Of a stretch of 64,000 nt of DNA, positions 8,645-17,061 are shown piece by piece. The notes below the pieces were generated by a model that saw only the letters and a list, made by a program, of their open reading frames with translations, did not search any database and was not told the DNA's origin. Within the stretch, counting starts at the first letter, position 1, and every line of letters starts with the position of its first letter. Source of the stretch: Methylobacterium symbioticum (GTDB lineage: Bacteria; Pseudomonadota; Alphaproteobacteria; Rhizobiales; Beijerinckiaceae); NCBI RefSeq assembly GCF_902141845.1, contig NZ_CABFPH010000023.1, forward strand, positions 1 through 64,000, read 5' to 3'. The position numbers and the translations under genes are program-made.

Positions 8645-9148
8645 GTGAGCACACCGGCTGTCCCCCCGGTCGCGATCATCATGGGATCCCAGTCCGACTG
8701 GGAGACGATGCGGCACGCCGCCGAGACCCTCGACGCGCTGGCCGTTCCCTACGACGCCCGCATCGTCTCGGCCCACCGCACGCCGGACCGGCTGGTGGCC
8801 TTCGCCAAGGGGGCGCGCGCGGCCGGCTTCAAGGTGGTGATCGCCGGCGCCGGGGGCGCCGCCCACCTGCCCGGCATGGCCGCCGCGATGACGAGCCTGC
8901 CGGTCTTCGGCGTGCCGGTGGAATCGAAGGCGCTGTCGGGCCAGGACAGCCTGCTCTCGATCGTGCAGATGCCGGCGGGCATCCCGGTCGGCACCCTCGC
9001 CATCGGCCGGGCCGGCGCCGTGAACGCGGCCCTGCTCGCCGCCGCCGTGCTCGCGCTGGGCGATCCGGCCCTGGCCGGGCGCCTCGACGCCTGGCGCGCC
9101 CGGCAGACGGCGAGTGTCGCCGAGAAGCCTGTGACGGAGACCGCGTGA
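8645..9148 (+). CDS. purE: N5-carboxyaminoimidazole ribonucleotide mutase
   Basis: Converts N5-CAIR made by PurK into CAIR in de novo purine synthesis. The 167-residue sequence has the class I PurE landmarks: [12 protein letters not shown] (11-22), [10 protein letters not shown] (37-46) with the catalytic histidine, and [16 protein letters not shown] with the AAHLPG loop. The start is GTG at 8645. The last bases overlap the GTG of purK (GTGA), so the two are translationally coupled, as in many bacteria. The C-terminal ~20 residues are a variable tail. Confidence 0.95.
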   Translation: MSTPAVPPVAIIMGSQSDWETMRHAAETLDALAVPYDARIVSAHRTPDRLVAFAKGARAAGFKVVIAGAGGAAHLPGMAAAMTSLPVFGVPVESKALSGQDSLLSIVQMPAGIPVGTLAIGRAGAVNAALLAAAVLALGDPALAGRLDAWRARQTASVAEKPVTETA

Positions 9149-10242
9149 CCCCGATGCCCCTCGCGCCCGGTTCGACCCTCGGCATCGTCGGCGGCGGCCA
9201 GCTCGGGCGCATGATCGCCCTCGCAGCCGCGAATTATGGCCTGAAGGTCCATGTCTACGCCCCCGATGCCGACAGCCCGGCCTTCGACGTCGCGGCCCGC
9301 ACCACCTGCGGCGCCTATGACGATGCGGAGGCGCTGACGCGCTTCGCGCAATCCGTCGACGCCGTGACCTACGAGTTCGAGAACATCCCGCGCGAGACCG
9401 CCGACCTGCTCGCGCGGAACGCGGCCCTGCATCCGAGCGCCGACGCGCTCTCGATCACCCAGGATCGCCTGTCCGAGAAGAGCTTCATCAACGGTATCGG
9501 CATCCCGACCGCTCCGTTCCGGCAGGTGGATACGCCCGACGATCTCGCCCGCGCCCTCGAGGCGCTCGGCCTGCCGGCGGTGCTGAAGACGCGCCGCTTC
9601 GGCTACGACGGCAAGGGCCAGCGCATCATCCGCGAGCCGGCCGAGGGCGACCGCAACGCGATCTTCGCCGAGTTCGGGGGCGCCCCCCTGATCCTCGAAG
9701 GCTTCGTGCCCTTCGAGCGCGAGGTCTCCGTGGTGGCGGCCCGCTCGGCGGACGGGTCGTTCGCCGCCTTCGACCTCTGCGAGAACGAGCACCGAGACCA
9801 TATCCTGGCGCTCACCCGCGTGCCGGCGCCGGGGGTGAGCGCCGAGACGGCCGCGGCGGCCGTCGAGATCGCGCGGCGCATCGCCGAGGCGCTCGACTAT
9901 GTCGGCGTGCTCGCGGTCGAGATGTTCCTCGTCCGGGACGAGGCCGGCGAGCGCCTGATCGTCAACGAGATCGCGCCGCGGGTGCACAATTCGGGGCACT
10001 GGACCATCGAGGGCGCCCTCACCTCCCAGTTCGCGCAGCATGTGCGCGCGGTCTGCGGCTGGCCGCTCGGCGATCCCGGTCGAGTCGGCGGCCTCGCCGT
10101 CGAGATGCGCAACCTGATCGGTGCCGAAGCCGAAGGCTGGGCCGCGCTGCTCGGGGAGCCGGGCGCGCACCTTCACCTCTACGGCAAGGGCGAGGCTCGT
10201 CCCGGCCGCAAGATGGGTCATGTCACCCGTCTGATCGACTGA
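9145..10242 (+). CDS. purK: N5-carboxyaminoimidazole ribonucleotide synthase
   Basis: An ATP-grasp enzyme that carboxylates AIR with bicarbonate and ATP to give N5-CAIR, the substrate of PurE. At 365 residues it has the N-terminal [20 protein letters not shown] nucleotide-fold start, a YEFENIP segment, the central ATP-grasp loop [22 protein letters not shown], and the ligand-binding [14 protein letters not shown] motif. It starts with GTG overlapping the purE stop by four bases. A short GC hairpin follows the stop. Confidence 0.95.
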   Translation: MTPMPLAPGSTLGIVGGGQLGRMIALAAANYGLKVHVYAPDADSPAFDVAARTTCGAYDDAEALTRFAQSVDAVTYEFENIPRETADLLARNAALHPSADALSITQDRLSEKSFINGIGIPTAPFRQVDTPDDLARALEALGLPAVLKTRRFGYDGKGQRIIREPAEGDRNAIFAEFGGAPLILEGFVPFEREVSVVAARSADGSFAAFDLCENEHRDHILALTRVPAPGVSAETAAAAVEIARRIAEALDYVGVLAVEMFLVRDEAGERLIVNEIAPRVHNSGHWTIEGALTSQFAQHVRAVCGWPLGDPGRVGGLAVEMRNLIGAEAEGWAALLGEPGAHLHLYGKGEARPGRKMGHVTRLID

Positions 10243-10244
10243 GA

Positions 10245-10261
10245 CCGCGCGGGCCGCGCGG
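10245..10261 (+). terminator. possible terminator after purK
   Basis: CCGCGCG and CGCGCGG form a 7-bp stem with a 3-base loop directly after the purK stop, followed by CTTTC. It is short and lacks a full U-tract. Confidence 0.4.
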
Positions 10262-10602
10262 CTTTCGGATCACACTCGCGGCTCCGCGAGCCCGTGCGGA
10301 GGCCCGATGCGGCACCTCCGGCCGTTGAGCCATACCTTCGCCACATCCGCTGGCTTCCAAGGTTCCGTCGCCCGGTTCACGATTCCGACGCGCCGCTCGC
10401 TTCGCTGGGATCGCATCTCCGCGAGCGCCGAGGGGATTTCGGCTTCGTTTAAGCGCGCGTTCACCGCGTCGCGCGAATGTCCCCGCGCCCATCCGGTGGC
10501 CGCGCGGATCGCGGACCGGGATGGACGCCGGCAGGACCGGCGCGACGGATGGACGATCGGGGATCGGGCGTGCGCTGGAGCCGGCCCGGAGGGGAGCGGG
10601 TG
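10262..10602. other. 341-base gap between purK and the TPR lipoprotein gene
   Basis: No gene can be called with confidence. One minus-strand frame, 10464 to 10270 (GTG start, 64 residues, ending CRIGPPHGLAEPRV), reads as a plausible soluble peptide, but its third codon positions are not GC-biased like the neighbours and no ribosome binding site is evident. A palindromic CTCGCGGCTCCGCGAG lies at 10275-10290. The promoter of the lipoprotein gene should lie in the right-hand part of the gap. Confidence 0.35.
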
Positions 10603-11475
10603 ATGAGGTCAATGAGCGTGCGGGCGCCGCGTGTGGCGCTGATCGGTTCGGCCCTGCTGGCTACCGTCGCGCTCGCCGGCTGCGAGACGATGGGCAGCGT
10701 GGCGAGCCCGCGCCAATACGCCGTGCTGGAGACCGACACCACGGGTGCCACCAGCACCAACATCGCCTCGCTGTCCGAGGTGGTGCAGCGCAATCCGAAC
10801 GACGCGGCGGCCTACAACACCCGCGGCGCGGCCTATGCCCGCGCGGGCCAGTTCAACGAGGCCATTGCCGACTTCACCAAGGCGGTCAGCATCGATCCGA
10901 ATTCGGGCTCCGCCTACAACAACCGCGCGCTGGCCTACCGCCAGACCGGCCGCAACGACGCCGCGCTGCAGGATTTCGGCAAGGCAATCAGCGCGGACCC
11001 GAATTACGGCCCCGCCTATATCGGCCGCGCCAACGTGCTGCGCGCCCAGGGCGACCTCGACGGCGCCCTTTCCGACCTCAACGTCGCGATCCGCCTGATG
11101 CCGGAATCCGCCGAGGCCTACCATGCCCGCGGCCTCGTCCGGCAGAAGCAGGGCCAGAATACCCAGGCCATCGCCGATTTCGATGCCGCGATCGACCGGA
11201 ACCCCTTCGTCTCGGCGCCTTACGCTGCCCGCGGCCAGAGCCTGATCGCCACGAACCAGTTCGACAAGGCGATCGAGGACTACAACGCCGCCCTCAACGT
11301 GAACAACAAGGACGCGACCTCCTGGGCCTATCGCGGCCTCGCCTACGAGAAGTCGAACCGGCGCAAGGAGGCGATGGAGAACTACCAGCGCGCCGCCGGC
11401 ATCGACCCGAACAACGCGGTTGCCAAGCAGGGCCTGAGCCGCGTTCAGGGTGGCGTCGGCTCGCTCTTCAACTAG
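10603..11475 (+). CDS. TPR-repeat lipoprotein (NlpI-like)
   Basis: A 290-residue protein with a lipoprotein signal: a hydrophobic core followed by LAGC, so Cys27 should be diacylated after Lgt action and anchored in the envelope. The mature part from about residue 60 is built of roughly six consecutive tetratricopeptide repeats, each with the usual A-Y/R-G-A-Y spacing and a DP(N/M) turn (AVSIDPNSGSAY, AISADPNYGPAY, AAGIDPNNAVAK). TPR lipoproteins usually act as scaffolds for periplasmic or outer-membrane complexes; the partner here is unknown. GGAGGGGAGCGG precedes the ATG. A hairpin at 11543-11573 follows. Confidence 0.88.
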   Translation: MRSMSVRAPRVALIGSALLATVALAGCETMGSVASPRQYAVLETDTTGATSTNIASLSEVVQRNPNDAAAYNTRGAAYARAGQFNEAIADFTKAVSIDPNSGSAYNNRALAYRQTGRNDAALQDFGKAISADPNYGPAYIGRANVLRAQGDLDGALSDLNVAIRLMPESAEAYHARGLVRQKQGQNTQAIADFDAAIDRNPFVSAPYAARGQSLIATNQFDKAIEDYNAALNVNNKDATSWAYRGLAYEKSNRRKEAMENYQRAAGIDPNNAVAKQGLSRVQGGVGSLFN

Positions 11476-11542
11476 AGGCGCTCCCGCGCCGGGCCGGCTG
11501 CCGGCTCGACGGAAGCGGGCACGCCGGACGGATGACTTGGAG

Positions 11543-11573
11543 CCGGCCCCGATCGCAGCGTGATCGGGGCCGG
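11543..11573. terminator. 12-bp perfect hairpin between convergent genes
   Basis: CCGGCCCCGATC and GATCGGGGCCGG pair perfectly around a 7-base loop (GCAGCGT), followed by TTCTGC. It lies between the TPR lipoprotein gene and the convergent glycan cluster. The layout, including the upstream TTGGAGCCG and a core CGATC-N7-GATCG, is shared with the hairpin at 18691-18723. Confidence 0.65.
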
Positions 11574-11679
11574 TTCTGCATTGAGCGCCCGCTCGAGCGC
11601 TCCGCACCGAAGCGAACGCCGTGCCGGATAAAGAGAGCGCATCAAAACAAGGGCTTAAAGCTGCTCTCGACCCGAAGCC

Positions 11680-12534
11680 TCAGCCCCGGCGCCGCACGGT
11701 AAAGGTGCCGCCGGACAAGGCGGCCACGATTCGCGGCTCGTGCGGGCGCAGGTCCCAGAGCCGCACCTCGGCGCAGCGCAGGGTGAGCGTGCCGGTCGCA
11801 CGCTCCTCGCCGTAATAGCAGTGCTCGAAAGCCGCGAGCAGCGTCGCCCGCTGCGGATGGGCGGCGGTCGACGGGTCGATCGCGACACTGAGCCGCCTCA
11901 GCCGGCCGAATTCGAACGCCTCGAAGCCGTCGAGGAGGCCACCGATCTCCGGGTCGGTGAGGCGCAGGAACAGGCAGAGGCGTCGGGCCGGATCCGGGCA
12001 TGCCGCCGCATCCCTCCGGAGGACGAGTTCAAAGCGCGTCCGCTCGTCCTCCGGCAGGTTCAGGATGTGGTGCGAGGGCACGCCTTCCAGCATGTGCGGC
12101 TGGGGCGAGCCGAAGGTGGAGCGGCTGGCCGGACGGCCTTCCCGCCGTCCATGCGTGCGATAATGCAGCAGCGGGTTGGCCCCGGCCCCCGCCACATCCG
12201 CGTACTGGCTGGTATACCAAAGAGTGTTGAAAGCCGGATTCGGATCGAACCCCTTGCGGGCGCCCACGCGCAGATAGTGGCGCACCGGATCGAGGCGGGT
12301 CTTCCCGCTCTGAGCGCGATAGAAGCGCGTGTCGAAATCCGTCGCCGGGTTTCGTCCCTGCTCCGCGCCGCGGAGCAGGTAGTGCAGGAAGGGATCGACT
12401 CCGCTGCGTGCCACGTCGCGGTTGGCGTGCAGATAGTAATCGGCGTCGAACAGCTTCGGCACGCGTCCGAACAGGACGCGCCGCACGGCGCGCGACAGCA
12501 GGCGGACGGCGCCCGACGAGATCTGCACCCTCAC
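11680..12534 (-). CDS. protein with three glycan-cluster repeats, C-terminal domain unknown
   Basis: A 284-residue protein whose N-terminal half holds three tandem repeats of about 36 residues (roughly 28-64, 66-101, 101-136). Each follows the pattern FD-x-x-(Y/W)Y-x3-N/Y-x-DVA-x-(S/G)G-x-(D/N)P-(F/L)-x-HY-x2-x-G-x2-(E/K)GR/F-x-P, a repeat I know from proteins in bacterial surface-polysaccharide loci, often fused to glycosyltransferases. The C-terminal ~140 residues are a compact domain I cannot name, with phrases such as LPEDERTRFELVL and LRLTDPEIGGLL. Its GTG overlaps the stop of the upstream glycosyltransferase gene (GTGA), so it is translationally coupled and likely works in the same glycan pathway. 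Confidence 0.75.
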   Translation of the reverse strand: MRVQISSGAVRLLSRAVRRVLFGRVPKLFDADYYLHANRDVARSGVDPFLHYLLRGAEQGRNPATDFDTRFYRAQSGKTRLDPVRHYLRVGARKGFDPNPAFNTLWYTSQYADVAGAGANPLLHYRTHGRREGRPASRSTFGSPQPHMLEGVPSHHILNLPEDERTRFELVLRRDAAACPDPARRLCLFLRLTDPEIGGLLDGFEAFEFGRLRRLSVAIDPSTAAHPQRATLLAAFEHCYYGEERATGTLTLRCAEVRLWDLRPHEPRIVAALSGGTFTVRRRG

Positions 12535-13766
12535 GGCCGCACGGCCTCGCACAGGCGCCGCAGGGTTGTTTGATGCAGGGCGGGATCGCAGTCGCGGGCG
12601 ATCTGCGCAAGCCCTGCCAGCTGCAGACGGGTCCAGGTCGCCCGATCGCTGTGCAACTGCGTGAGGGCGTCGGCGAACCCGTCCGCGTCGCGCCAGTCGT
12701 GAGAGAGAAAGCCGGCGCCTTCGGGCCAGCCGATCTGCTCGGCGAGCAGCGACGTCACCACCAACGGAACGCCGCGCGAGACCGACTCGTACACCTTGTG
12801 CGGCGTGCCCGCGGCGAAGCGCGTCGGCGCGATGCAGACGCGCGCCCGCGCGAAGAGCGGCCCGGGATCGGCGACCCGACCGAGCACCGAGACCCCGGGC
12901 CGGGTCAGGCGGTCCCGGATTGCCGGGAGCACTTCGCCGATGACGGTGAGTGTCGCGTCCGGCATGATCGCGCGGACGCGGGGCCATGCTTCGCCGAGGA
13001 GCCAATCGAGGGAATCGACGTTCGGCTGCCCCTCCTGTGCCAGCGAGCCGATGAACAGGAAGCCGGAGCGCGTCGCGAAATCGGGGACCGGGGCCTCGGC
13101 CGGCAGCAATGCGGATCCGAGCACGCTGACATTGCCGATCCCGAAGGCGGCGAGCAGGCGGGCCTCGGCCTGCGACACGCTGACCACCCGGTCTGCCTGC
13201 GCGAAGAGGCGCGTCTCCTGCTGAATGGCTGTCCGGAGGGCAGCCTCGGTGCCGAACCGGTTCGTCACCGAGGCCGCGATGAAGTCGCGCAGGGCGAAGA
13301 CCGCCTCGGAGTCGAAGATGACCCGCGAGCGCACGAAGCTGCGCGGCGTGTGACCCGCATTGGCGAGTTCCCGGCAGACCATCGTGATGTTGTGCGGGCG
13401 GCTGACCCAGAGCACGTCGAAGCATCCGGCGCCCGCCGCCACGATCCGTCGGAAACCCTTGGCCTCGTCGGCCTCGAGGATCTGCACCGACCGGTCGATG
13501 TCGCGATAGGGCTCGCCGTCGGATCCGACGGCGAGCACGGGATAGAAGGTCACGGCATAGCCGAGGTCCGCGAGCGCGTTGACGATGAAGTTGGCGCGCG
13601 GCAGGCCGCTGCCGCGGTCGATATGCGGGATGCTGTCGTCCACGTAGAGGACACGCAGCCGCCAGGGAGCGTCCTCGTCCTTCGCCGACCCGGTTGCGAA
13701 CTCTGCGGTCGCCGGCTTCGGGAAATGCCCTGCAGCTTGGTCAGTCTCTGCGTCCCCCTGCAGCAT
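12531..13766 (-). CDS. glycosyltransferase, GT4-like
   Basis: A roughly 411-residue GT-B fold protein expected to transfer a sugar from an activated donor in the cytoplasm during surface-glycan assembly. It begins with LRVLYVDDSIPHIDRGSGLPR, typical of the acceptor-binding half, and the donor half carries FLFIGSLAQEGQPNVDSL, then APTRFAAGTPHKVYESVSRGVPLVVT, where the Glu of KVYES sits in the position of the conserved donor-binding glutamate. The start is uncertain: ATG 13766 is used, with GTG 13778 and an upstream start at 13898 possible. It lies third in the minus-strand cluster 16505-11680 and overlaps the next gene by four bases. Confidence 0.85.
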   Translation of the reverse strand: MLQGDAETDQAAGHFPKPATAEFATGSAKDEDAPWRLRVLYVDDSIPHIDRGSGLPRANFIVNALADLGYAVTFYPVLAVGSDGEPYRDIDRSVQILEADEAKGFRRIVAAGAGCFDVLWVSRPHNITMVCRELANAGHTPRSFVRSRVIFDSEAVFALRDFIAASVTNRFGTEAALRTAIQQETRLFAQADRVVSVSQAEARLLAAFGIGNVSVLGSALLPAEAPVPDFATRSGFLFIGSLAQEGQPNVDSLDWLLGEAWPRVRAIMPDATLTVIGEVLPAIRDRLTRPGVSVLGRVADPGPLFARARVCIAPTRFAAGTPHKVYESVSRGVPLVVTSLLAEQIGWPEGAGFLSHDWRDADGFADALTQLHSDRATWTRLQLAGLAQIARDCDPALHQTTLRRLCEAVRP

Positions 13767-13881
13767 TTCTGCGGTCACGACCCCGTGTACTCTGGCCCTC
13801 ACCCATGCAGCGGTTCGCGGACCGAGGCAATGAGCAGAGCCGCAGATCGGGAACGCTCGGAGCGGGGGGCTGGTGGTCCGG

Positions 13882-15780
13882 TCAGGCGGATCCCGCACTC
13901 GGCTCGATGATCAGGTGGCCGAGCAGGTCGTCCGCGAGGACGAGGATTCGGTCCGGGCGCAGTCCCTCCGCACGCTGCCGATCTCGCGGATCCGCGTCGA
14001 GGGTCAGGACGGCCGGCACCAGGTCGAGGGTCAGGTCGGGCGACGCGCGCCGCAGGCCGACTTGACGCATCAGCGGTTCCGCGCCGGTCGCGCCGACCGA
14101 TACGGCCCGACTGCCGGACGACGCGGCGACGAAGCAGACCATGCGCGGCGGGCTCGTCAGGAAGGCGCTCGGCAGGCAGGTGACGAGGTCGAACCGGCCG
14201 TCCGCTCGACCGAGGAGGTGCGCCGCGCTCCACCAGTCCGGCTCGGCCGCGAGGAGGAGCGGCACGAGCAACTCGCGGTGGGCTTGCGGCAGAGCAGGCG
14301 TCCGCACCCATTCCGGCGACAGGGCAAGGCGGGTGGCCGAGAGTGAATCGACCAGCGCCTGCCGCTCCCCTCGATCCTCGATCGCGTCGACGCGGGACTG
14401 CCGTGCGAACCAGCGGCGGCGGATCGGCGTGTAGGCCTGCGCCGACGCGTCCGGCCCGGCGCGCTCGGTCGCGACGAGAATTCCGTGATCGGGATGGTGC
14501 GTGGGTAGCGACTCCAGGTCTCGCATCTCGGTGACCGTGACGGCGCCCAGGCAGACGGACCGGCTCCGGGGCGGCGGCACGGCGGGCAGGTCGGCGGGTG
14601 CGGCGGGCTCACCCGAGGCCTTCTCGATCAGGCCGAGGCAACGCGCCTCGGCTTCGGCGCAGCGTGCCTCGAAGCGGCGGAACAGATCGGCGCAGTCTGC
14701 GCACAGGGCCGCGAGGCCGGCTGCGTCGCTGCGCAATGCCAGCACCGCCTCGCGCACCGCCTCCACCCCCGGCAGACGGTGCGCAACCGCGTAGGGATCG
14801 AACCCGTCGAAGGCGGCGGCCGTACCGATCACCGGCAGCCCGTAGGACAGGGCCTCGGCCACCTTCATCTTGAGGCCGGTTCCCATGAGCATCGGCGCGA
14901 CGACGGCGTCGACCGCGTCGTAGAACGTCTCCACCTCAGCGACCCGGCCAAGCAGGGTCAGGCCGGGACAGGTCTCAAGCCCGAGCGCACCGCAGACCTC
15001 ACCCGCGACGACGAGCTCCGGCATGCCCGGCTCCCAGCCGCGGATCCAGATCTCCGCGAAGGCCCGAATCGACAGGCGGTTGGCGTCGTTCCCGTGCCCG
15101 ATGAAGCCGATGCGGCGCAGGCGCGTCACCGTCCGCGGCGTGCTCCGGCGCAGTAGGCGCGGCGGCAGCAGCAGGACGGGCCGGTCGGTCACGGTGCTGA
15201 AATAGGCGGCCTCGTTCGCCTGGATCGCCAGCACCGTGTCGGCCCGGTCGAGCCCGGCGCCCTCGCCCGCCGCGTCCGTGTAGAAGAAGCTCGGCTCCAT
15301 CCCGAAGGGACGATAGATCAGGTGCCGGTCCGCGAAGCGGTCATGGGTGTCGATCAGCTTCAGCGTGCCCGCAGGCACCCGCTCAAGGACGCGCGACAGG
15401 AACACGTAGTTGACGATGATCGCGCGGGTCTCCGGGTGATGCCTGAAGTACCACGCCACGAAGTCGCCGACCTCGTCCGGACACCAGTCGTCGATGCCGA
15501 ACGGCCGGCCGGCGCTGCGCAGTGGGATCGGGTCGCGCGGCTCGATCCGGAAGACGCGTCGGAAGGCCTGCTCCGTCCGGGCATCGTCGGTGGGCGGGTG
15601 CTGCCCGTAGCGCCGGTAGACCTGATCCTCGTGTGCGAAATAGGCGAAATCCACCGCGAAGCCGCCGCGCGCCAGCATCTCGCAGACGGCGAGGAGCCGC
15701 CTCCGGTTGCCCGCGAGCGTCGGGAAGACCGGCATCGGCGCCAGGACGAGTACCGTCCGTGCTGCGGGCGCGCCTGTCAC
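13882..15780 (-). CDS. glycosyltransferase with unknown C-terminal domain
   Basis: A 632-residue protein. Residues about 8-390 form a GT-B glycosyltransferase: VLVLAPMPVFPTLAGNRRRL at the start, LIDTHDRFADRH in the middle, then IGFIGHGNDANR and APMLMGTGLKMKVAEALSYGLPVIGT, with the donor-binding glutamate in KVAEALS. The remaining ~240 residues, from about VPPPRSRSVCLG, do not match a family I recognise and may be a second domain for substrate recognition. GTG at 15780 overlaps the stop of the preceding gene by four bases (GTGA). Its length is well above the usual 350-420 of single-domain relatives because of the C-terminal extension. Confidence 0.85.
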   Translation of the reverse strand: MTGAPAARTVLVLAPMPVFPTLAGNRRRLLAVCEMLARGGFAVDFAYFAHEDQVYRRYGQHPPTDDARTEQAFRRVFRIEPRDPIPLRSAGRPFGIDDWCPDEVGDFVAWYFRHHPETRAIIVNYVFLSRVLERVPAGTLKLIDTHDRFADRHLIYRPFGMEPSFFYTDAAGEGAGLDRADTVLAIQANEAAYFSTVTDRPVLLLPPRLLRRSTPRTVTRLRRIGFIGHGNDANRLSIRAFAEIWIRGWEPGMPELVVAGEVCGALGLETCPGLTLLGRVAEVETFYDAVDAVVAPMLMGTGLKMKVAEALSYGLPVIGTAAAFDGFDPYAVAHRLPGVEAVREAVLALRSDAAGLAALCADCADLFRRFEARCAEAEARCLGLIEKASGEPAAPADLPAVPPPRSRSVCLGAVTVTEMRDLESLPTHHPDHGILVATERAGPDASAQAYTPIRRRWFARQSRVDAIEDRGERQALVDSLSATRLALSPEWVRTPALPQAHRELLVPLLLAAEPDWWSAAHLLGRADGRFDLVTCLPSAFLTSPPRMVCFVAASSGSRAVSVGATGAEPLMRQVGLRRASPDLTLDLVPAVLTLDADPRDRQRAEGLRPDRILVLADDLLGHLIIEPSAGSA

Positions 15781-16505
15781 GCGGGTCTCCGTCTGCGCAG
15801 GACGCCGACGCGGTGGTCGTCGCGTCCGACCAGGATGGCGCGGTTGAGGAGGAGAGCGGGCGGCCAGGCCGCTTCGAGGGTGAGCGCGACCCTGGGCCGG
15901 CCGTCGAAGCTCAGAGTGGCCTCCTCGACCGCGAAGCGTCGGTAACCGTCATTCGCGCGCAGGACGATCCAGTGCGGCACGTAATCGCCCGTCACGGTGA
16001 GCATGCGCCCTTCCAGGCCGAGATCCAGTGCATCCGCCTCGTCGGCCGCCCCCATCAGGGCATCGAGGCCCGGTGTCACGAAGGCGAGCAGGGCGGCCAT
16101 GGATCGGATCGCCCCGTCATCCGCGCCGATCTGCACGGTGAGGGCGGAGCGCGCCAGAACCGTGCATTCATGCGGCGTCAGGATCAGGCCATCTTCGACG
16201 ATCTCCACCCTCAGGTCGCGGAAATGAGTCGCGAGGACGAAGCCGTCGCCGGTCCGGAATCGCTGCGGGTCTTCGCCGACGCTGCGCAGGAGCAGGAGAT
16301 AGGAGATCGCTTGGCGCCTCTCGTCCGGGCTCACGGCGAGCGCCCAGGTTTCCAGGCGTCCCCCTGGAGGTGCGGCCAGGCCGAGCGGGACGGCGAAGGT
16401 GGACAGATCGGCGATGCGGCAGACGTAGAGATCGTCGGTGACGCGGCAGAGGGCGCCGGTGACCGTCCCGCTCGGCGTCGGCGCGGTCGGATCGCACATG
16501 ATCAC
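15777..16505 (-). CDS. protein of unknown function, first gene of the glycan cluster
   Basis: A 242-residue soluble protein without signal peptide or membrane segments. I do not recognise it. Notable stretches are AVSPDERRQAISYLLLLRSVGEDPQRF, a run of alternating beta-like strands around LRVEIVEDGLILTPHECTVLARS, and a C-terminal beta-rich part (ALTLEAAWPPALLLNRAILVGR) ending in a basic tail. ATG 16505 or ATG 16499 could be the start. Its last bases overlap the GTG of the large glycosyltransferase, so it is coupled to the cluster and probably contributes to, or regulates, the same glycan product; that role is inference. Confidence 0.65.
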   Translation of the reverse strand: MIMCDPTAPTPSGTVTGALCRVTDDLYVCRIADLSTFAVPLGLAAPPGGRLETWALAVSPDERRQAISYLLLLRSVGEDPQRFRTGDGFVLATHFRDLRVEIVEDGLILTPHECTVLARSALTVQIGADDGAIRSMAALLAFVTPGLDALMGAADEADALDLGLEGRMLTVTGDYVPHWIVLRANDGYRRFAVEEATLSFDGRPRVALTLEAAWPPALLLNRAILVGRDDHRVGVLRRRRPA

Positions 16506-16649
16506 GGCCGGTCATCCCCCGCCTCGACTGTCACTCAGGTTTCGTTCGCTAGGGAGGCCCACAGAGCGAGTCAAGCGATCCGCCGCGGCCTCCGCGATAG
16601 GTACGGTTGCAGGTGCAGTGACCGCGTCCGTCCCGGTATCGCGTCGGTC

Positions 16650-16674
16650 GGATCCGCCTCGGGGAGGCGGATCC
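16650..16674 (-). terminator. perfect 11-bp hairpin
   Basis: GGATCCGCCTC and GAGGCGGATCC flank a 3-base loop. It lies 16 bases past the stop of the small exported-protein gene at 16691 and upstream of the glycan cluster. There is no strong U-tract on the minus strand. Confidence 0.55.
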
Positions 16675-16690
16675 TTGCGTCACGGCGCGA

Positions 16691-16921
16691 TCAGAAGCAC
16701 TGACGGCGGCGGACCACGGTGACGCGGCCGAAGGGCCCGCGCCGCTTGGTCACCACGGTCCGGCAGCGCGGTCCGCGGATCACGGTGCGCCTGACCACCC
16801 GGGCCTGCTCGACGCCGCTGGCCGGTGCGGCCACGGGTCCGCCCGCGAAGGGCAGCGCGCTCGCAGGTGCGGCGAGGCCGGCGAGCATGAGGGCGGCAAG
16901 TCCGACGACGGTTGCTTTCAC
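16691..16921 (-). CDS. small basic exported protein
   Basis: A 76-residue product with a signal peptide (VKATVVGLAALMLAGLAAPASA) and a 50-residue, strongly basic mature part containing two cysteines (GPRCRTV and RRQCF). The GTG at 16921 is preceded by GGAG about 9 bases upstream; an in-frame start 37 codons further upstream would bury the signal peptide and was rejected. Small arginine-rich exported proteins of this type are common in this bacterial group and their function is unknown. It is divergent from guaA with 140 bases between. Confidence 0.7.
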   Translation of the reverse strand: MKATVVGLAALMLAGLAAPASALPFAGGPVAAPASGVEQARVVRRTVIRGPRCRTVVTKRRGPFGRVTVVRRRQCF

Positions 16922-17061
16922 GGAGGAAGCTCCTGGTTCGTGGGTGGGGCGGGCGGTCTGGCTGGGATTCGATGAATGTCGTGTTAACTGCGGCCTCGCG
17001 CGGGGCTGCCCCGGCGGGCATGCGCGTTGCACGCGCCCCGGTGCTCGTCTAACTCCGTGCC

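Noticed and set aside
12535-13425. Upstream extension of the glycan-repeat gene to 13425
   Set aside because: It overlaps the glycosyltransferase in another frame; the GTGA junction at 12534 gives a natural start.
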